Positions 19,206-28,646 of a stretch of DNA of 64,000 nt are shown here, piece after piece. The stretch covers positions 8,680,001-8,744,000 of the forward strand of contig NZ_CP127295.1 of the NCBI RefSeq assembly GCF_030285665.1, read 5' to 3'. Position 1 is the first letter of the stretch; the number at the start of each line of letters is the position of its first letter. The DNA is from Amycolatopsis mongoliensis (lineage in GTDB: Bacteria; Actinomycetota; Actinomycetes; Mycobacteriales; Pseudonocardiaceae). The notes below the pieces were generated by a model. It worked only from the letters and a program-made list of their open reading frames with translations, did not search any database and was not told where the DNA came from. The position numbers were made by a program, and so were the translations under genes.

Positions 19206-19275
19206 GGGTTCGCGGCTTCGAGCTGCCGAACCCACCGAAGACCCGTGCCGGTGACCGTGTCCCACGGAGGTCCTG

Positions 19276-20640
19276 ATGCGATTTGCCGACCGCGCCGACG
19301 CCGGGCGTCGCCTGGCCCGGCGCCTGGACGACTTCCCCGCCGGGAACGCGGTGGTCGTCGGGCTGCCCCGGGGCGGCGTGCCCGTCGCGTTCGTCGTGGC
19401 ACGGGCGCTGCACGCACCGCTCGACGTCATCGTGGTCCGCAAGCTCGGGTTGCCGTGGCAACCGGAACTCGCGCTGGGCGCCCTCGGCGAGGACGACGTC
19501 CGGGTGGTCGACGAGGACCTGGTCCGCCGCACCGGCGTGACGGCGGCGGAGCTCGAGGCGGTCACCCGCGCCGAAAGCGCGGAACTGCGCCGCCGCGTCG
19601 CGCGCTTCCGGGCCGGACGCGAGCGGGTCCCGCTCGCGGGACGGACGGTCGTCGTCGTCGACGACGGAGTGGCCACCGGAGCCACGGCGCGCGCGGCCTG
19701 CCGGGTCGCCCGCGCCCAGGGCGCGGCCCGGGTCGTCCTGGCGGTCCCGGTGTGCGCGCCGTCCGCGCTCCACGCCCTCGCCGCCGTCGCCGACGAGGTC
19801 GTCTGCCTGTGGGCGCCGGCCGGCTTCCGCGCCGTCGGCCAGTGGTACCGGGACTTCCGCCAGACCTCCGACGAGGAGGTCACGGACCTGCTCCGCCGAG
19901 CGGCCGAAGACCTTCCGCTCCCGAGGACTCCCGAAGCGGCCGCGGACCCGCCGCCGCGCGACGAGGAGGTCGACGTGGCCCTGACCCGGGTCTCGCTCCC
20001 CGGTCACCTCACCGTCCCCGGGAACCCGGCCGGGATCGTCGTCTTCGCCCACGGCAGCGGCAGCAGCCGGCACAGCCCCCGCAACCGGCACGTCGCCGCG
20101 GTCCTCAACCAGGCCGGCCTGGGCACCCTGCTGTTCGACCTGCTGACCCACGACGAGGAGCACGACCGCGACCGGGTCTTCGACATCCCCCTGCTGGCGG
20201 GCCGGCTCGCTGAAGCGACGTCCTGGCTGCGCACCCGGCCCGAGGCCGCCCGGGTGCCGGTCGGGTACTTCGGGGCGAGCACCGGGGCCGCGGCCGCGCT
20301 GCTGGCCGCGACGGACCCGGCCGTCGACGTCCGCGCGATCGTCTCCCGCGGCGGCCGGCCCGACCTCGCCCGCGGCTGCCTGCACCGCGTGCGCACCCCG
20401 ACCCTGCTGATCGTGGGCGGAGCCGACGCCGTCGTCCTCGACCTCAACCGCCGCGCCCGCGCCGCCATCCCCGGCGAGACGAGCCTGGCCGTCGTCCCCG
20501 GTGCCACCCACCTCTTCGAGGAACCCGGTGCCCTCGACCGGGTCGCGCTCCTCGCCCGCGACTGGTTCACGCGCCACTTCGCGCCCGAGCCGAGGCGGTC
20601 CGCCCGCGCGGCGGGCACGGCAGGCGCGTCCGCGGAGTGA
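19276..20640 (+). CDS. Phosphoribosyltransferase - dienelactone hydrolase-like fusion (Rv0571c-like)
   Basis: Two domains are fused in 454 residues. Residues 1-215 are a type I phosphoribosyltransferase with the PRPP-binding loop VVVVDDGVATGATARAA near 125-140. Residues 230-440 are an alpha/beta hydrolase of dienelactone-hydrolase type, with FAHGSGSSRHSPRN, nucleophile serine in GYFGASTGAAAALLA, an acidic residue in VGGADAVV and histidine in GATHLFEEPGAL. The same fusion occurs in M. tuberculosis Rv0571c, a DosR-regulon member beside pncB2. The substrate is unknown. ATG at 19276 follows CGGAGG. Confidence 0.9.
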   Translation: MRFADRADAGRRLARRLDDFPAGNAVVVGLPRGGVPVAFVVARALHAPLDVIVVRKLGLPWQPELALGALGEDDVRVVDEDLVRRTGVTAAELEAVTRAESAELRRRVARFRAGRERVPLAGRTVVVVDDGVATGATARAACRVARAQGAARVVLAVPVCAPSALHALAAVADEVVCLWAPAGFRAVGQWYRDFRQTSDEEVTDLLRRAAEDLPLPRTPEAAADPPPRDEEVDVALTRVSLPGHLTVPGNPAGIVVFAHGSGSSRHSPRNRHVAAVLNQAGLGTLLFDLLTHDEEHDRDRVFDIPLLAGRLAEATSWLRTRPEAARVPVGYFGASTGAAAALLAATDPAVDVRAIVSRGGRPDLARGCLHRVRTPTLLIVGGADAVVLDLNRRARAAIPGETSLAVVPGATHLFEEPGALDRVALLARDWFTRHFAPEPRRSARAAGTAGASAE

Positions 20641-20658
20641 GGTCCTCCGATCACTCCC

Positions 20659-20678
20659 GAAGGGTCTTTCGCCCCTGA
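20659..20678 (+). promoter_or_regulatory. DosR-like box before the second P-type ATPase
   Basis: GAAGGGTCTTTCGCCCCTGA (core AGGGTC-TTT-CGCCCCT) matches about 11 of 20 consensus positions, 111 bp before the GTG at 20790. Confidence 0.4.
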
Positions 20679-20789
20679 GCCGGCCCCACGGCGGCCCATA
20701 CCGTAAGCGTCGGCTTCCACCAAGATCCGGGCGCCGGCCCACGGCCGCCCGGTCCATGCGTCCGGTGTCCACCGTCGGGGGGTTTTCGA

Positions 20790-23558
20790 GTGCACCAGCT
20801 CGCTCAAGCTGTCACCGCCGGCGAAGGCGAGGCGGCACAGACGCGTTCGGTCGACGAGGCGCTCACCGCGCTGAGTTCGTCGCCGCGCGGCCTGTCCGCC
20901 GCCGCCGCGGCGGCCCGGCTCGCACGGCACGGCCGCAACGAACTCGTGCACGGCCGGCGCACGTCCTTGGCCCGGCGTCTCCTGAAGCAGTTCACGGACC
21001 TCTTCGCCGTGGTGCTGATCGTCGCCTCGGGCGTCACCTTCCTCGCCTACTTCCTCGGCGATCCGCGGGATCCGGGCAACGTCCAGCTGGCGATCGCCAT
21101 CCTGGCGGTGGTGGTGCTCAACGCCTTGATCGGGTTCATGCAGGAGTACGCGGCCGAGCGGACCGCCGAGGCGTTGCAGGCCATGGTGCCGCACCGGGCG
21201 CGGGTGATCCGCGACGGCGAGCGCGTCGAAGTGCCCGCCGCGGAACTGGTGCCGGGAGACCTGGTCGTGCTCGAGGCCGGGGACGCGGTGTCGGCCGACT
21301 GCCGGGTCGTCGAGGCGCACGAGCTGACGGTCAACAACATGGCGCTGACCGGGGAAAGCGCACCGGTGTGGCGGAACACCGAACCGGTGCCGCCCGAGGT
21401 GAGCCCGCCGGACGCGCGAAACCTGGTGTGGATGGGCACGACGGTCGCCGCCGGGGCCGGCAAGGCCGTGGTGGTCGCGACCGGCGCGGCGACGGAGTTC
21501 GGGCGCATCTTCCGGCTCACCAGCCAGACCACGGCGGACACCAGCCCGCTGCGGCGGCAGGTGGCGATCATGGCGCGGCGGGTGGCGTCGGCGGCGTTCG
21601 CGCTGGGGCTGCTGCTGTTCGTGGCCCGGCTGTCGGCCGGCGGCTCCCTCGTGGCGACGTTCGTGTTCGCCCTCGGCGTGATGGTCGCGCTGGTGCCCGA
21701 GGGGCTGCCCGCGACGCTGTCGGTGGCGCTGGCGATCGGCGTGCGGCGGATGGCCAAGCGGCACGCGCTGATCAAGCAGCTGGTGGCGGTCGAGACGCTC
21801 GGCTCGACCACCGTGATCTGCACCGACAAGACCGGAACGCTGACGACCGCCGAGATGACGGTGCAGACGGTGTGGGCGGCGGGCCGGGCCCACCGGGTGA
21901 CCGGCGTGGGCTATGCGCCCGAAGGCGAGGTGGCGGATCCCGGACCGGTCCGGGAGCTGCTGAGGGTCGCCGCGATGTGCTGCGACGCCCGGCTGCTGCC
22001 GCCTTCCGGACGGCAGGGCTGGCGAGTGCTCGGGGACACCACCGAGGGCGCGTTGCTCGTCGCCGCGGCGAAGGCGGGCCTCGATCTCGACGCCGAACTG
22101 CAGTCCGCCCCGAGGGACGGCGAACTGCCGTTCGACTCGGTGCGCAAGCTGATGACCACCCTGCACACCCGGGACGGGCGCACGTGGGCCCACGTCAAGG
22201 GCGCCCCGCAGGAACTGCTCGCCCGCTGCACGCACATCCGCGGCGAAGGTGGCGTGCGGGCGCTGGACGACGACGCGCGCCGGGAAGTGCTCGCCGCCAA
22301 CGACGGGATGGCGGGATCGGCCCTGCGGGTCCTCGCGGTCGCGACCCGCGAGGTCAGCGGTCCCGGCGCCGGCCACGGGGAGGCGGAGAACGGCCTGACC
22401 CTGCTCGGACTGGTCGGCATGCTCGACCCGCCCCGGCCCGAGGTCGTCGCCTCGGTCACCGCCTGCCGGGACGCGGGGATCCGCGTGGTGATGGTGACCG
22501 GGGACTACGCGCTGACCGCCGAGGCCATCGCCCGGCGGGTCGGCATCCTGCGCCCCGGCGTCGTGCCGCGCACCGTCACGGGCGCCGAGCTGGACGGAAC
22601 CGACGACGCCGCGCTGCAGGCGTTGCTCACCGAGAACCCGGACGTGCTGTTCGCCCGGGTGAAGCCCGAACACAAGATGCGGGTCGTCGCGGCGTTCAAG
22701 GACCTCGGCGAAGTCGTCGCGGTGACCGGGGACGGCGCCAACGACGCGCCCGCCCTGAAACGGGCCGACATCGGGGTCGCGATGGGCGAGTCCGGCACCG
22801 ACGTGGCCCGCGAAGCCGCCGTGATGGTGCTGCTGGACGACTCCTTCGCCTCCATCGCGACCGCGGTCGAACTCGGCCGGTCGGTCTACCAGAACATCCG
22901 CAAGTTCCTGGTCTACCTGTTCAGCCACAACATCGGCGAACTGGTCCCGATCCTGGCCGCCACCGCCGTCGGGTTCCCGCTGGTGCCGTTGAGCGCGGTC
23001 CAGGTGCTCGCGATCGACCTCGGCTCCGACGTGCTCCCGGCACTGGCGCTCGGCACCGAGCCACCCGAACCGGGCATCATGAACCGGCCGCCCCGCAGCC
23101 CGAAACAGCCGTTGTTCTCCGCCGCGCTCGTGCGCCGGTTCCTGTTCCTCGGCTGCATCCAGGCGGTCGTCGTGACCACGGCGTTCTTCTGGCGCATCCA
23201 CACCGCCGGCATCCCGTTCGCCGAGTTCACCCTCGACCACCCCGTGTACCGGGAGGCCCTCACCATGACCCAGGCCGGGATCGTGATCTGCCAGTTCTTC
23301 AACGGGTTCGCCGTGCGCAGCGACCGGCTGAGCATCCTCCGGATCGGCCTCCTGTCCAACCCGCACTACCTGGCGGCGCAGGGCATCGCCCTCGCGATCA
23401 TGTGCGCGATCAGCTACGCCCCGCCGCTGCAGTCGGTCTTCCACACGGCGCCGTTGTCGCTCGCCGACTGGGGACTGCTCATCGTGCTCGGCTCGCTGGT
23501 GCTCGTCGCCGACGAAATCCGCAAAGCCCTGCTGCGCCGCAAGGAGGCTGCCACGTGA
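20790..23558 (+). CDS. P-type cation-transporting ATPase (SERCA/PMA-like, CtpF-like)
   Basis: This 922-residue pump shows a cation-ATPase N-terminal domain, LTGES (186-190), [20 protein letters not shown] in the fourth helix (about 302), the phosphorylation site CTDKTGTLT (Asp about 346), [20 protein letters not shown] and six C-terminal helices with [15 protein letters not shown]. Mycobacterial CtpF, a DosR-regulon calcium-type pump, is the best comparison. It is a distinct paralogue of the pump at 6341-8911. Its stop overlaps the GTG of a TrkA-type sensor gene, followed by another, so the pump is co-translated with two nucleotide-binding regulators. Confidence 0.93.
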   Translation: MHQLAQAVTAGEGEAAQTRSVDEALTALSSSPRGLSAAAAAARLARHGRNELVHGRRTSLARRLLKQFTDLFAVVLIVASGVTFLAYFLGDPRDPGNVQLAIAILAVVVLNALIGFMQEYAAERTAEALQAMVPHRARVIRDGERVEVPAAELVPGDLVVLEAGDAVSADCRVVEAHELTVNNMALTGESAPVWRNTEPVPPEVSPPDARNLVWMGTTVAAGAGKAVVVATGAATEFGRIFRLTSQTTADTSPLRRQVAIMARRVASAAFALGLLLFVARLSAGGSLVATFVFALGVMVALVPEGLPATLSVALAIGVRRMAKRHALIKQLVAVETLGSTTVICTDKTGTLTTAEMTVQTVWAAGRAHRVTGVGYAPEGEVADPGPVRELLRVAAMCCDARLLPPSGRQGWRVLGDTTEGALLVAAAKAGLDLDAELQSAPRDGELPFDSVRKLMTTLHTRDGRTWAHVKGAPQELLARCTHIRGEGGVRALDDDARREVLAANDGMAGSALRVLAVATREVSGPGAGHGEAENGLTLLGLVGMLDPPRPEVVASVTACRDAGIRVVMVTGDYALTAEAIARRVGILRPGVVPRTVTGAELDGTDDAALQALLTENPDVLFARVKPEHKMRVVAAFKDLGEVVAVTGDGANDAPALKRADIGVAMGESGTDVAREAAVMVLLDDSFASIATAVELGRSVYQNIRKFLVYLFSHNIGELVPILAATAVGFPLVPLSAVQVLAIDLGSDVLPALALGTEPPEPGIMNRPPRSPKQPLFSAALVRRFLFLGCIQAVVVTTAFFWRIHTAGIPFAEFTLDHPVYREALTMTQAGIVICQFFNGFAVRSDRLSILRIGLLSNPHYLAAQGIALAIMCAISYAPPLQSVFHTAPLSLADWGLLIVLGSLVLVADEIRKALLRRKEAAT

Positions 23559-24214
23559 AAGTGATCATCATGGGCTGCGGCCGGGTCGGCTCGACCCTCG
23601 CCCAGCAGCTGTCGATCGACGGGCACGCCGTGTGCGTGCTGGACCGGGACCCGGACACCCGGGAGCTGCTGCCCACCGGGTACACGGGCGGTTTCGTGGT
23701 CGGCAACGGCTACAACCGGGAGGTCCTGGAGCGCGCCGGCATCCACGACGCGGACGCCTTCGTGGCGGTCACCGCCGGCGACAACACCAACATCGTCGGC
23801 GCCCGGATCGCCAAGGAGGACTACCGCGTCCCCCACGTCGTGGCCCGCATCTACGACCCGCGCCGCGCGGACATCTACCGCGACCTCGGCATCCCCACCG
23901 TCGCCAGCGTCCGGTGGACCACGAACCGGATCCACCAGATGCTGTCCCAGCGCTACCTCGACCCGGTCACCACGTTCGGCAACGGGGAGACGCTGCTGGT
24001 CCGGGAGACGCTGCCGGCGTGGTTCGCCGGGCGGCCACTCGGCGAACTGGAAGTCGACGGGGAGATCCGCGTCATCGCCGTCACCCGCGCCGGGACGTCG
24101 TTCCTGCCCACCGCGGCGAGCGCCGCCGAGACCGGCGACACCGTCAGCTTCGCCGTAGCCGCTTCGGCGCTGCCCAGACTGTCTTCCTTCCTCGACAAGG
24201 AGCTCGGCACATGA
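23555..24214 (+). CDS. TrkA-type NAD-binding regulatory protein (first copy)
   Basis: The 219-residue protein has an N-terminal Rossmann RCK domain with the dinucleotide motif GCGRVGSTLAQQL (residues 7-19) and acidic end of strand two (VLDRD), and a C-terminal TrkA-C-like domain from about 130 to 215 (TLPAWFAGRPLGELEVDGE). Such proteins gate K+ transporters by sensing NAD(H) or nucleotides. No Trk/Ktr membrane partner is encoded here; instead it overlaps the end of a P-type ATPase gene (GTGA). Regulation of that pump is a possibility, not shown. Confidence 0.88.
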   Translation: MKVIIMGCGRVGSTLAQQLSIDGHAVCVLDRDPDTRELLPTGYTGGFVVGNGYNREVLERAGIHDADAFVAVTAGDNTNIVGARIAKEDYRVPHVVARIYDPRRADIYRDLGIPTVASVRWTTNRIHQMLSQRYLDPVTTFGNGETLLVRETLPAWFAGRPLGELEVDGEIRVIAVTRAGTSFLPTAASAAETGDTVSFAVAASALPRLSSFLDKELGT

Positions 24215-24861
24215 GGGTCCTCATCGCCGGCGCCGGGCGCCTGGGCGAGCAGGCCGCGCACCTGCTCGCCGCCACCGGCCACGAAATCACCGTCGTCGAC
24301 CAGGACCAGCACCGGCTGGACCAGCTGGGCGAGCGGTACCACGCCGTGCGCGGGGACGCGTGCGAACCGGCCGTGCTGGAAACGGCCGGTGCCCTGCGCA
24401 CCGACCTGATGCTGGCGGCCACCGGGGAGGACGAGGACAACCTCGTGATCGCCCTGCTGGCCAAACGGCAGTTCGCCGTCCGCCGGGTCCTCGCCCGCAC
24501 CAACGACCCGGACAACGCCTGGCTCTTCGACCGGCGGTGGGGCGTGGACGTCGCCCTTCCCTCCGCCGCCCCGCTGGTGTCCCTGCTCGAGGAGGCCGCG
24601 GACGTCACCGACACCGTCGCCCTCATGCGGCTCAGCGCGGCAGGCGTCGAGCTGATCGAAACCCGCATCGCGGAGACGTCGGCGGCGGCCGGCCGGCGGC
24701 TGGCCGACCTCGCCGTGCCACCGGGCACGGTCGTCGCCGCGGTCGTCCGCGAGGGACAGCCGTCGGTCCCCGGCCCCGACCACCGGTTCCGCCCCGGGGA
24801 CACCGTGCTCGTCGTCTCCGTCCGCGCGACCGAGAGCGATGTCCACGACCTCTTCCAATAG
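24211..24861 (+). CDS. TrkA-type NAD-binding regulatory protein (second copy)
   Basis: The 216-residue protein repeats the plan of its neighbour: GAGRLGEQAAHLLAATGH (residue 7 on), VVDQDQHRLDQL, a Rossmann core with GEDEDNLVIALLAK, and a TrkA-C region ending GDTVLVVSV. Its ATG overlaps the first copy's stop (ATGA). The pair resembles the CeoB/CeoC-type TrkA duplicates of mycobacteria, which work as a heteromeric gating ring. The two copies differ enough to be an old duplication. Confidence 0.88.
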   Translation: MRVLIAGAGRLGEQAAHLLAATGHEITVVDQDQHRLDQLGERYHAVRGDACEPAVLETAGALRTDLMLAATGEDEDNLVIALLAKRQFAVRRVLARTNDPDNAWLFDRRWGVDVALPSAAPLVSLLEEAADVTDTVALMRLSAAGVELIETRIAETSAAAGRRLADLAVPPGTVVAAVVREGQPSVPGPDHRFRPGDTVLVVSVRATESDVHDLFQ

Positions 24862-24889
24862 CCCGGCCGTCCCACCGAAGTCCCACGGA

Positions 24890-24910
24890 GGAAGGCCTTC
24901 CGGCCCTTCC
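24890..24910 (+). promoter_or_regulatory. Weak DosR-like palindrome before the nitroreductase
   Basis: AAGGCCTTCCGGCCCTT (about 24892-24908) resembles the AGGACCTTCGGCCCTT box at 5708 but with one extra spacer base. It lies about 60 bp before the preferred ATG at 24968. Confidence 0.3.
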
Positions 24911-24967
24911 GGCGCCCCGGCGCACGGTGTCGACTGGGACAACGAATGTCATGGGACGAGGTGGACG

Positions 24968-25945
24968 ATGCTCGACCGGCGGATTCCGGACATGGTCACC
25001 GTGCAGTCCGCGGTGACCATGGCGTTGCGCGCTCCCTCGGCGCACAACGCGCAACCGTGGAGCTGGCGGACCGGGCACAGCCGCCTGCACCTGTTCGCCG
25101 AGCCGGACCGGTGGCTGCCCCAGGTCGACCCGGACGGGCGGGACCTGGTGCTCGGCTGCGGAGCGACCCTGCACCACCTGCGGCTCGGCTTCGCGACGTT
25201 CGGCTGGGCCGCCGAGGTGCACCGCGTCCCCGACGCCGGGAGTCCCGATCACCTCGCGATCGTGAGCCTGCGCCGGGCCGAGCCGTCCGACGACGAAATC
25301 GTCCTCGCGGCGGCGATCCCCCACCGCCGCACCGACCGGCGGCGCCACGGCGCGTGGCCGGTACCCGGCGGATACCTCGACGAGCTGGGGAAAGCGGCCG
25401 CCGGGGAGGGCGCGCAGCTGCACGTGGTGGCCGACCCGGCTCGCCGCCGGCTCGCGTCGGCGATCGCCAAGACCGCCTGGCGGCACGCCGGCGCGAGCGT
25501 TCCCGGCCCCGTGCCGGCCCAGCGGACCGCGAGCGGGCTCCCGGCCGCCGGCGGATCCACCCGGGCCGGGAGCTCGGTCCGGACCCGCCCGGCGACCGCC
25601 GGCGCTTCGCCCGACGGCGACGCAACGGTGCTGCTCGTGCTGAGCACCGCCGGCGACGACCTGCAGTCGCGCCTGCGGGCGGGCGAGGCGATGAGCGCGG
25701 TACTGCTGAGGGCGACCTCGTTGGGGCTGTCCTCGTGCCCGCTCACCGAACCACTGCTGCTCGACGGTGTCCGGAAAACCGTCGAGGACCTCGTCGCGGA
25801 CGGGGGTGCGCCCCACCTCGTGCTGCGCGTCGGGTGGGCGCCCGCCAACGCCGAGCCCCTGCCCGCTTCACCGCGCCGCAGCCTGGCCGATGTCCTGCAA
25901 CCGCTCGAGGCGCCGTCGAAGTACCACCACCCGGTCTCCGGCTGA
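24968..25945 (+). CDS. Acg-type putative nitroreductase
   Basis: The 325-residue protein belongs to the Acg branch of nitroreductase-fold proteins. Its start ALRAPSAHNAQPWSWR is the flavin-contact signature of the family; the middle has AAAIPHRRTDRR, and the end is ATSLGLSSCPLTEPLL and LRVGWAP. In mycobacteria, Acg (Rv2032), Rv3127 and Rv3131 are DosR-regulon members; Acg has been reported to sequester flavin rather than reduce nitro compounds. I prefer the ATG at 24968 (GAGG eight bases upstream) over an in-frame ATG at 24839, which lies inside the upstream gene. Confidence 0.85.
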   Translation: MLDRRIPDMVTVQSAVTMALRAPSAHNAQPWSWRTGHSRLHLFAEPDRWLPQVDPDGRDLVLGCGATLHHLRLGFATFGWAAEVHRVPDAGSPDHLAIVSLRRAEPSDDEIVLAAAIPHRRTDRRRHGAWPVPGGYLDELGKAAAGEGAQLHVVADPARRRLASAIAKTAWRHAGASVPGPVPAQRTASGLPAAGGSTRAGSSVRTRPATAGASPDGDATVLLVLSTAGDDLQSRLRAGEAMSAVLLRATSLGLSSCPLTEPLLLDGVRKTVEDLVADGGAPHLVLRVGWAPANAEPLPASPRRSLADVLQPLEAPSKYHHPVSG

Positions 25946-25972
25946 CGTTCTTCCGCTGTCGCCGCCGGCGCC

Positions 25973-27619
25973 TCACCGCACGCTGCCCGGGACCGCGCCT
26001 TCGGCGAGGGGGACCTGCCACGTCACGACGGTGCCACCCGCCGGGCGGCCGGCGAGGGTGAGCGACCCGCCCTGTTCGACGGCGCGAGCGGCCAGCTCGT
26101 GCAGGCCGGCGTCCGTCGTGCCCGGTGGCGCCGGCTCCCCGTCGTCTTCGACCCTGGCGAAGAGCTGCCCCGGCCCGGGTTCGGGCCGCAGTTCGACGGT
26201 GACCGTGACGTGGCCGGCACCGGAGCGCCGCGCCACCGCGGACAGGGCTTCGTCGAGCACCGCCATCAGCTGTTCCCTGGCCGGCCCGCCGAGTGCGGTG
26301 TCGAGCCGGCTGTCGAGCTGCGAAGTCGTGGCGACGCCCAGCGTTTCGGCGGCCGCGTCGACGAGGTCCTGGATACGCCGGTGCAGCGCCCGCTCGCGCG
26401 TGGGTTCGGCGTGGATGGCGAAGACGGCCGACGTCAGCTGCCGGACGACCTGGTCCACTGCCTTCACGGCCTCGCGGACCCGCCGTGCGAAGTCTTCCCG
26501 CTGGCTGACGTTGAGCGCCGCGGTCAGGCCGGTGCCGATCGCGGACAGCCGCCCGATCACCGCGGTGTTCAGCTCGCGGGCGATCCGCTCCCGGTCGTCC
26601 AGTACCGAGAGCAGCACGGCGTCCCGTCGTCGCTCGGCCAGTTCCAGGACGATCGCCGCCTGCGCCGCGAACAGCTCCAGCGACCGGACCACACTGGTCG
26701 CCGTGATGGCACGCCCCGGGGCGTTGACCACGGCCAGCACCCCGCGCACGGCACCGGCCGGCCCCAGCGGCACGCCGAGCGCGGCCCCCACCGTGACTTC
26801 GGCCCCCAGCCCCGCCTGCCGCGCGGCCGGTGCCGCGTCCTCGCTGATCACGGACCGGCCGGTCCGGAAGACCTGCACGCTCACCGGTTCCGGCCCGGAT
26901 CCCGTCGTCCCCCGCAACGGCAGCCGCAGCGACCGGTAGGCGTCCGCCTGAGCCCCCGCCGACGCGGCGGTGACCAGGTACTCGCCACTCTCGTCGGGGA
27001 CCAGGACCAGGGTCTGGTCGACGCCGGCGATGTCCCGCGCCCGGACGGCGATCAGTTCCAGCACCGCCTCGGCCGGTGCGTCGGCCAGCACCGCGGTGGC
27101 GACGTCGGCGGCCGCGGCCAGCTGCTGGTTCGCCTGCTGAAGCTCCCAGCTGCGGGCGAAGACCTCGGCCTGCATCGCCGAGCGCTCCTCCACCGTGGGC
27201 GCCTCCGCCGGCGGCAGCTGCTGCAGGAAGCCGGTGACCTCCTCGACGCGGTGCAGGATCCACCGCACCGAGCCGGCCTCGTCGAGGACGGGGGCGTTGA
27301 CCGTGCTCCAGTAGCGTTGTTCCACCACACCGGGACGGTCCGCCACGGCCACGTCGTACCGCTGCAACGCCATGGCGTGCCGTTGCCGCGTCTCCAGGAC
27401 CCGCTCCAGCGAAGCCCGCAGAGCCCGTGCCCCGCTCGGGTTCTCGGGGTTGTCCGGGAAGGCCGCGAAGACGTACTGCCCGATCAGGTCGTCGCGATCA
27501 CGGCCGGCGACCGCCAGGTAGGCGTCGTTGACCGCGAGGAACACGAACTCCGGGGACAGGACGGCGGTCGGTGAGGGGCCGGCGAGGAACACGGCCCCGA
27601 AGTCGACCTGCTGCGCCAT
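25973..27619 (-). CDS. PAS-GAF sensor with degenerate DosS-like histidine kinase domain
   Basis: The 548-residue protein has a PAS domain (about 10-135), a GAF domain (about 170-325) and a HisKA_3/HATPase-like region. In DosS-type kinases the phospho-acceptor sits in RIARDLHD; here the same place reads RIARELNTAVIGRL, with asparagine (about 351) instead of histidine. The N-box also lacks its asparagine (EALSAVARRS, usual EALSNVARHA). The later acidic box (VEDDGE) and GGT remain. It is therefore probably a pseudokinase or ligand-sensing partner, not an autophosphorylating kinase. ATG at 27619 follows GGAGGAG. No response regulator is in the window. Confidence 0.85.
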   Translation of the reverse strand: MAQQVDFGAVFLAGPSPTAVLSPEFVFLAVNDAYLAVAGRDRDDLIGQYVFAAFPDNPENPSGARALRASLERVLETRQRHAMALQRYDVAVADRPGVVEQRYWSTVNAPVLDEAGSVRWILHRVEEVTGFLQQLPPAEAPTVEERSAMQAEVFARSWELQQANQQLAAAADVATAVLADAPAEAVLELIAVRARDIAGVDQTLVLVPDESGEYLVTAASAGAQADAYRSLRLPLRGTTGSGPEPVSVQVFRTGRSVISEDAAPAARQAGLGAEVTVGAALGVPLGPAGAVRGVLAVVNAPGRAITATSVVRSLELFAAQAAIVLELAERRRDAVLLSVLDDRERIARELNTAVIGRLSAIGTGLTAALNVSQREDFARRVREAVKAVDQVVRQLTSAVFAIHAEPTRERALHRRIQDLVDAAAETLGVATTSQLDSRLDTALGGPAREQLMAVLDEALSAVARRSGAGHVTVTVELRPEPGPGQLFARVEDDGEPAPPGTTDAGLHELAARAVEQGGSLTLAGRPAGGTVVTWQVPLAEGAVPGSVR

Positions 27620-27721
27620 GTCGCTCGTCTCCTCCGCCGGACACGGCCGCACACCGGGCCGACCGCCTGTATGTGTAGCACCGCGGGTGCGGCTCACGCA
27701 TTCTTCCGCACCCGCGCCCAC

Positions 27722-27955
27722 TCAGACGGCGGCCGACTCGCGCTCCGCCGCGAACGGGGCCAGCAGCTCCTGCAGTTCGGCGGTGGACAGTGCGCCGTGC
27801 GGCCGCCGCACCGGCGGGCGCGGTACCCGGTCCAGCCCCAGCATCGCCAGGAGGTCGGCTTCGTCCCGGCTGTCGTGGGCGTGGTGCTTCACGACCCGGA
27901 TCGCGCGGGAACGCTCCTCCGCGGTCGGGCCATCGGCGAGCCGTGTCTCGGACAT
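27722..27955 (-). CDS. Small protein of unknown function
   Basis: I do not recognise this 77-residue protein. It has a charged helical N-terminal half (EERSRAIRVVKHHAHDSRDE), a short Pro/Arg segment (VPRPPVRRPHG) and a helical end (STAELQELLAPFAAERE). Its ATG has AGAGG upstream and a DosR-like box (28024-28043) about 70 bp before it, which supports it as a real gene. The stop is about 100 bp before the sensor gene start on the same strand, so they may share a transcript. Confidence 0.6.
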   Translation of the reverse strand: MSETRLADGPTAEERSRAIRVVKHHAHDSRDEADLLAMLGLDRVPRPPVRRPHGALSTAELQELLAPFAAERESAAV

Positions 27956-28023
27956 GTGAGGTCCTCTGCGCGTAGGGAACTAGCTGTCCTGAACTGACCA
28001 TGCCCCAGCCGATCGGGTGAAGA

Positions 28024-28043
28024 TCAGGGCACTTGGTCCTCCG
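28024..28043 (-). promoter_or_regulatory. DosR-like box
   Basis: TCAGGGCACTTGGTCCTCCG (core AGGGCA-CTT-GGTCCT) is an 11-of-20 match to the DosR consensus and lies about 70 bp before the leftward gene starting at 27955. Confidence 0.42.
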
Positions 28044-28075
28044 TCCGCGGCCGGAGGACCCCTCCGGCCGCGGAC
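28043..28075. terminator. Perfect 15-bp hairpin, probable terminator
   Basis: A 15-bp arm (GTCCGCGGCCGGAGG, 28043-28057) is followed by ACC and its exact complement (28061-28075). It starts 5 bp after the stop of the leftward gene at 28080 and should end that transcript. There is no U tract, as is usual for high-GC actinomycetes. Its last base pair touches the DosR-like box for the next unit. Confidence 0.7.
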
Positions 28076-28079
28076 GGAC

Positions 28080-28307
28080 TCAGCTGCCCGCCATCTCCGC
28101 CAGGTCGAGCCGGTACCCGGGCACGAGCCGCGGCGGCCCGCCGGTGAACTCGACCCACACCGAGCCGGGGCGCAGGTCGGGAGCGCGGTCCACCACCACG
28201 CCGCCGCGCCCGTCGAACCGGCCACCGCGCACCCGTACCCGTGCCCCGGCGGGAAAGCCGCCTGCCCTCGCCGGGCCCGGCTCACGGCTGCGATGAGGAA
28301 AAGTCAT
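28080..28307 (-). CDS. Small KOW-like basic protein
   Basis: The 75-residue protein has a basic N-terminus and a beta-rich core (AGARVRVRGGRFDGRGGVVVD, here read as AGARVRVRGG then RFDGRGGVVVD) of the kind seen in KOW/SH3-like barrels, ending VEFTGGPPRLVPGYRLDLAEM. The ATG at 28307 has a strong AGGAGG nine bases upstream. It might bind nucleic acid or a partner protein; the family is not known to me. It is third in line on the minus strand after the DUF2267 gene, 120 bp away, and is followed by a strong hairpin. Confidence 0.65.
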   Translation of the reverse strand: MTFPHRSREPGPARAGGFPAGARVRVRGGRFDGRGGVVVDRAPDLRPGSVWVEFTGGPPRLVPGYRLDLAEMAGS

Positions 28308-28427
28308 GGCAGGCCTCCTACCTGAAGGACATCGTGTGGCTGGTGCCACGCTTCGATGCTGCCAGTCCGGCAGGTGACCCCCCAGAGGCGAAGGCCCGGC
28401 GACGGGTGGTCCATCCTCCTCAGCCAT

Positions 28428-28646
28428 TCAGGCAGTTGTGCCCCTCGATCGGTGACCCGGTCCGGCGTGGCGGCCGACCCGCGCGATCCGGTCGGCGAGC
28501 CGCCGTGCCGACGACTGCCGGCGGCGCTCCCGGTCGGCCAGGTTCCGCCGTTCGGCGACAGCACGTGCGCCCGTATCGGCGATTTGCTGCTGCCGCCGGC
28601 GTGCGAGGGCCTCGAGACCGTTCGTGGCCTGCCTTTTCGGTTTCAC
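28428..28646 (-). CDS. Small Arg-rich protein coupled to the DUF2267 gene
   Basis: The 72-residue protein (VKPKRQATNGLEALARRRQQ at its start) is helical and highly basic. Its GTG overlaps the stop of the DUF2267 gene (GTGA at 28643-28646), which is the main support for it. No known domain is visible. The composition suggests nucleic-acid or membrane-surface binding, or a disordered partner of the DUF2267 protein. Confidence 0.5.
   Translation of the reverse strand: MKPKRQATNGLEALARRRQQQIADTGARAVAERRNLADRERRRQSSARRLADRIARVGRHAGPGHRSRGTTA

Noticed and set aside
20004..23444. Very long open frame on the minus strand (over 1,100 codons) opposite the P-type ATPase
   Set aside because: It has the low-complexity His/Arg/Gly/Asp composition of antisense GC-rich DNA and no family motif, while the plus strand encodes a perfect P-type ATPase.
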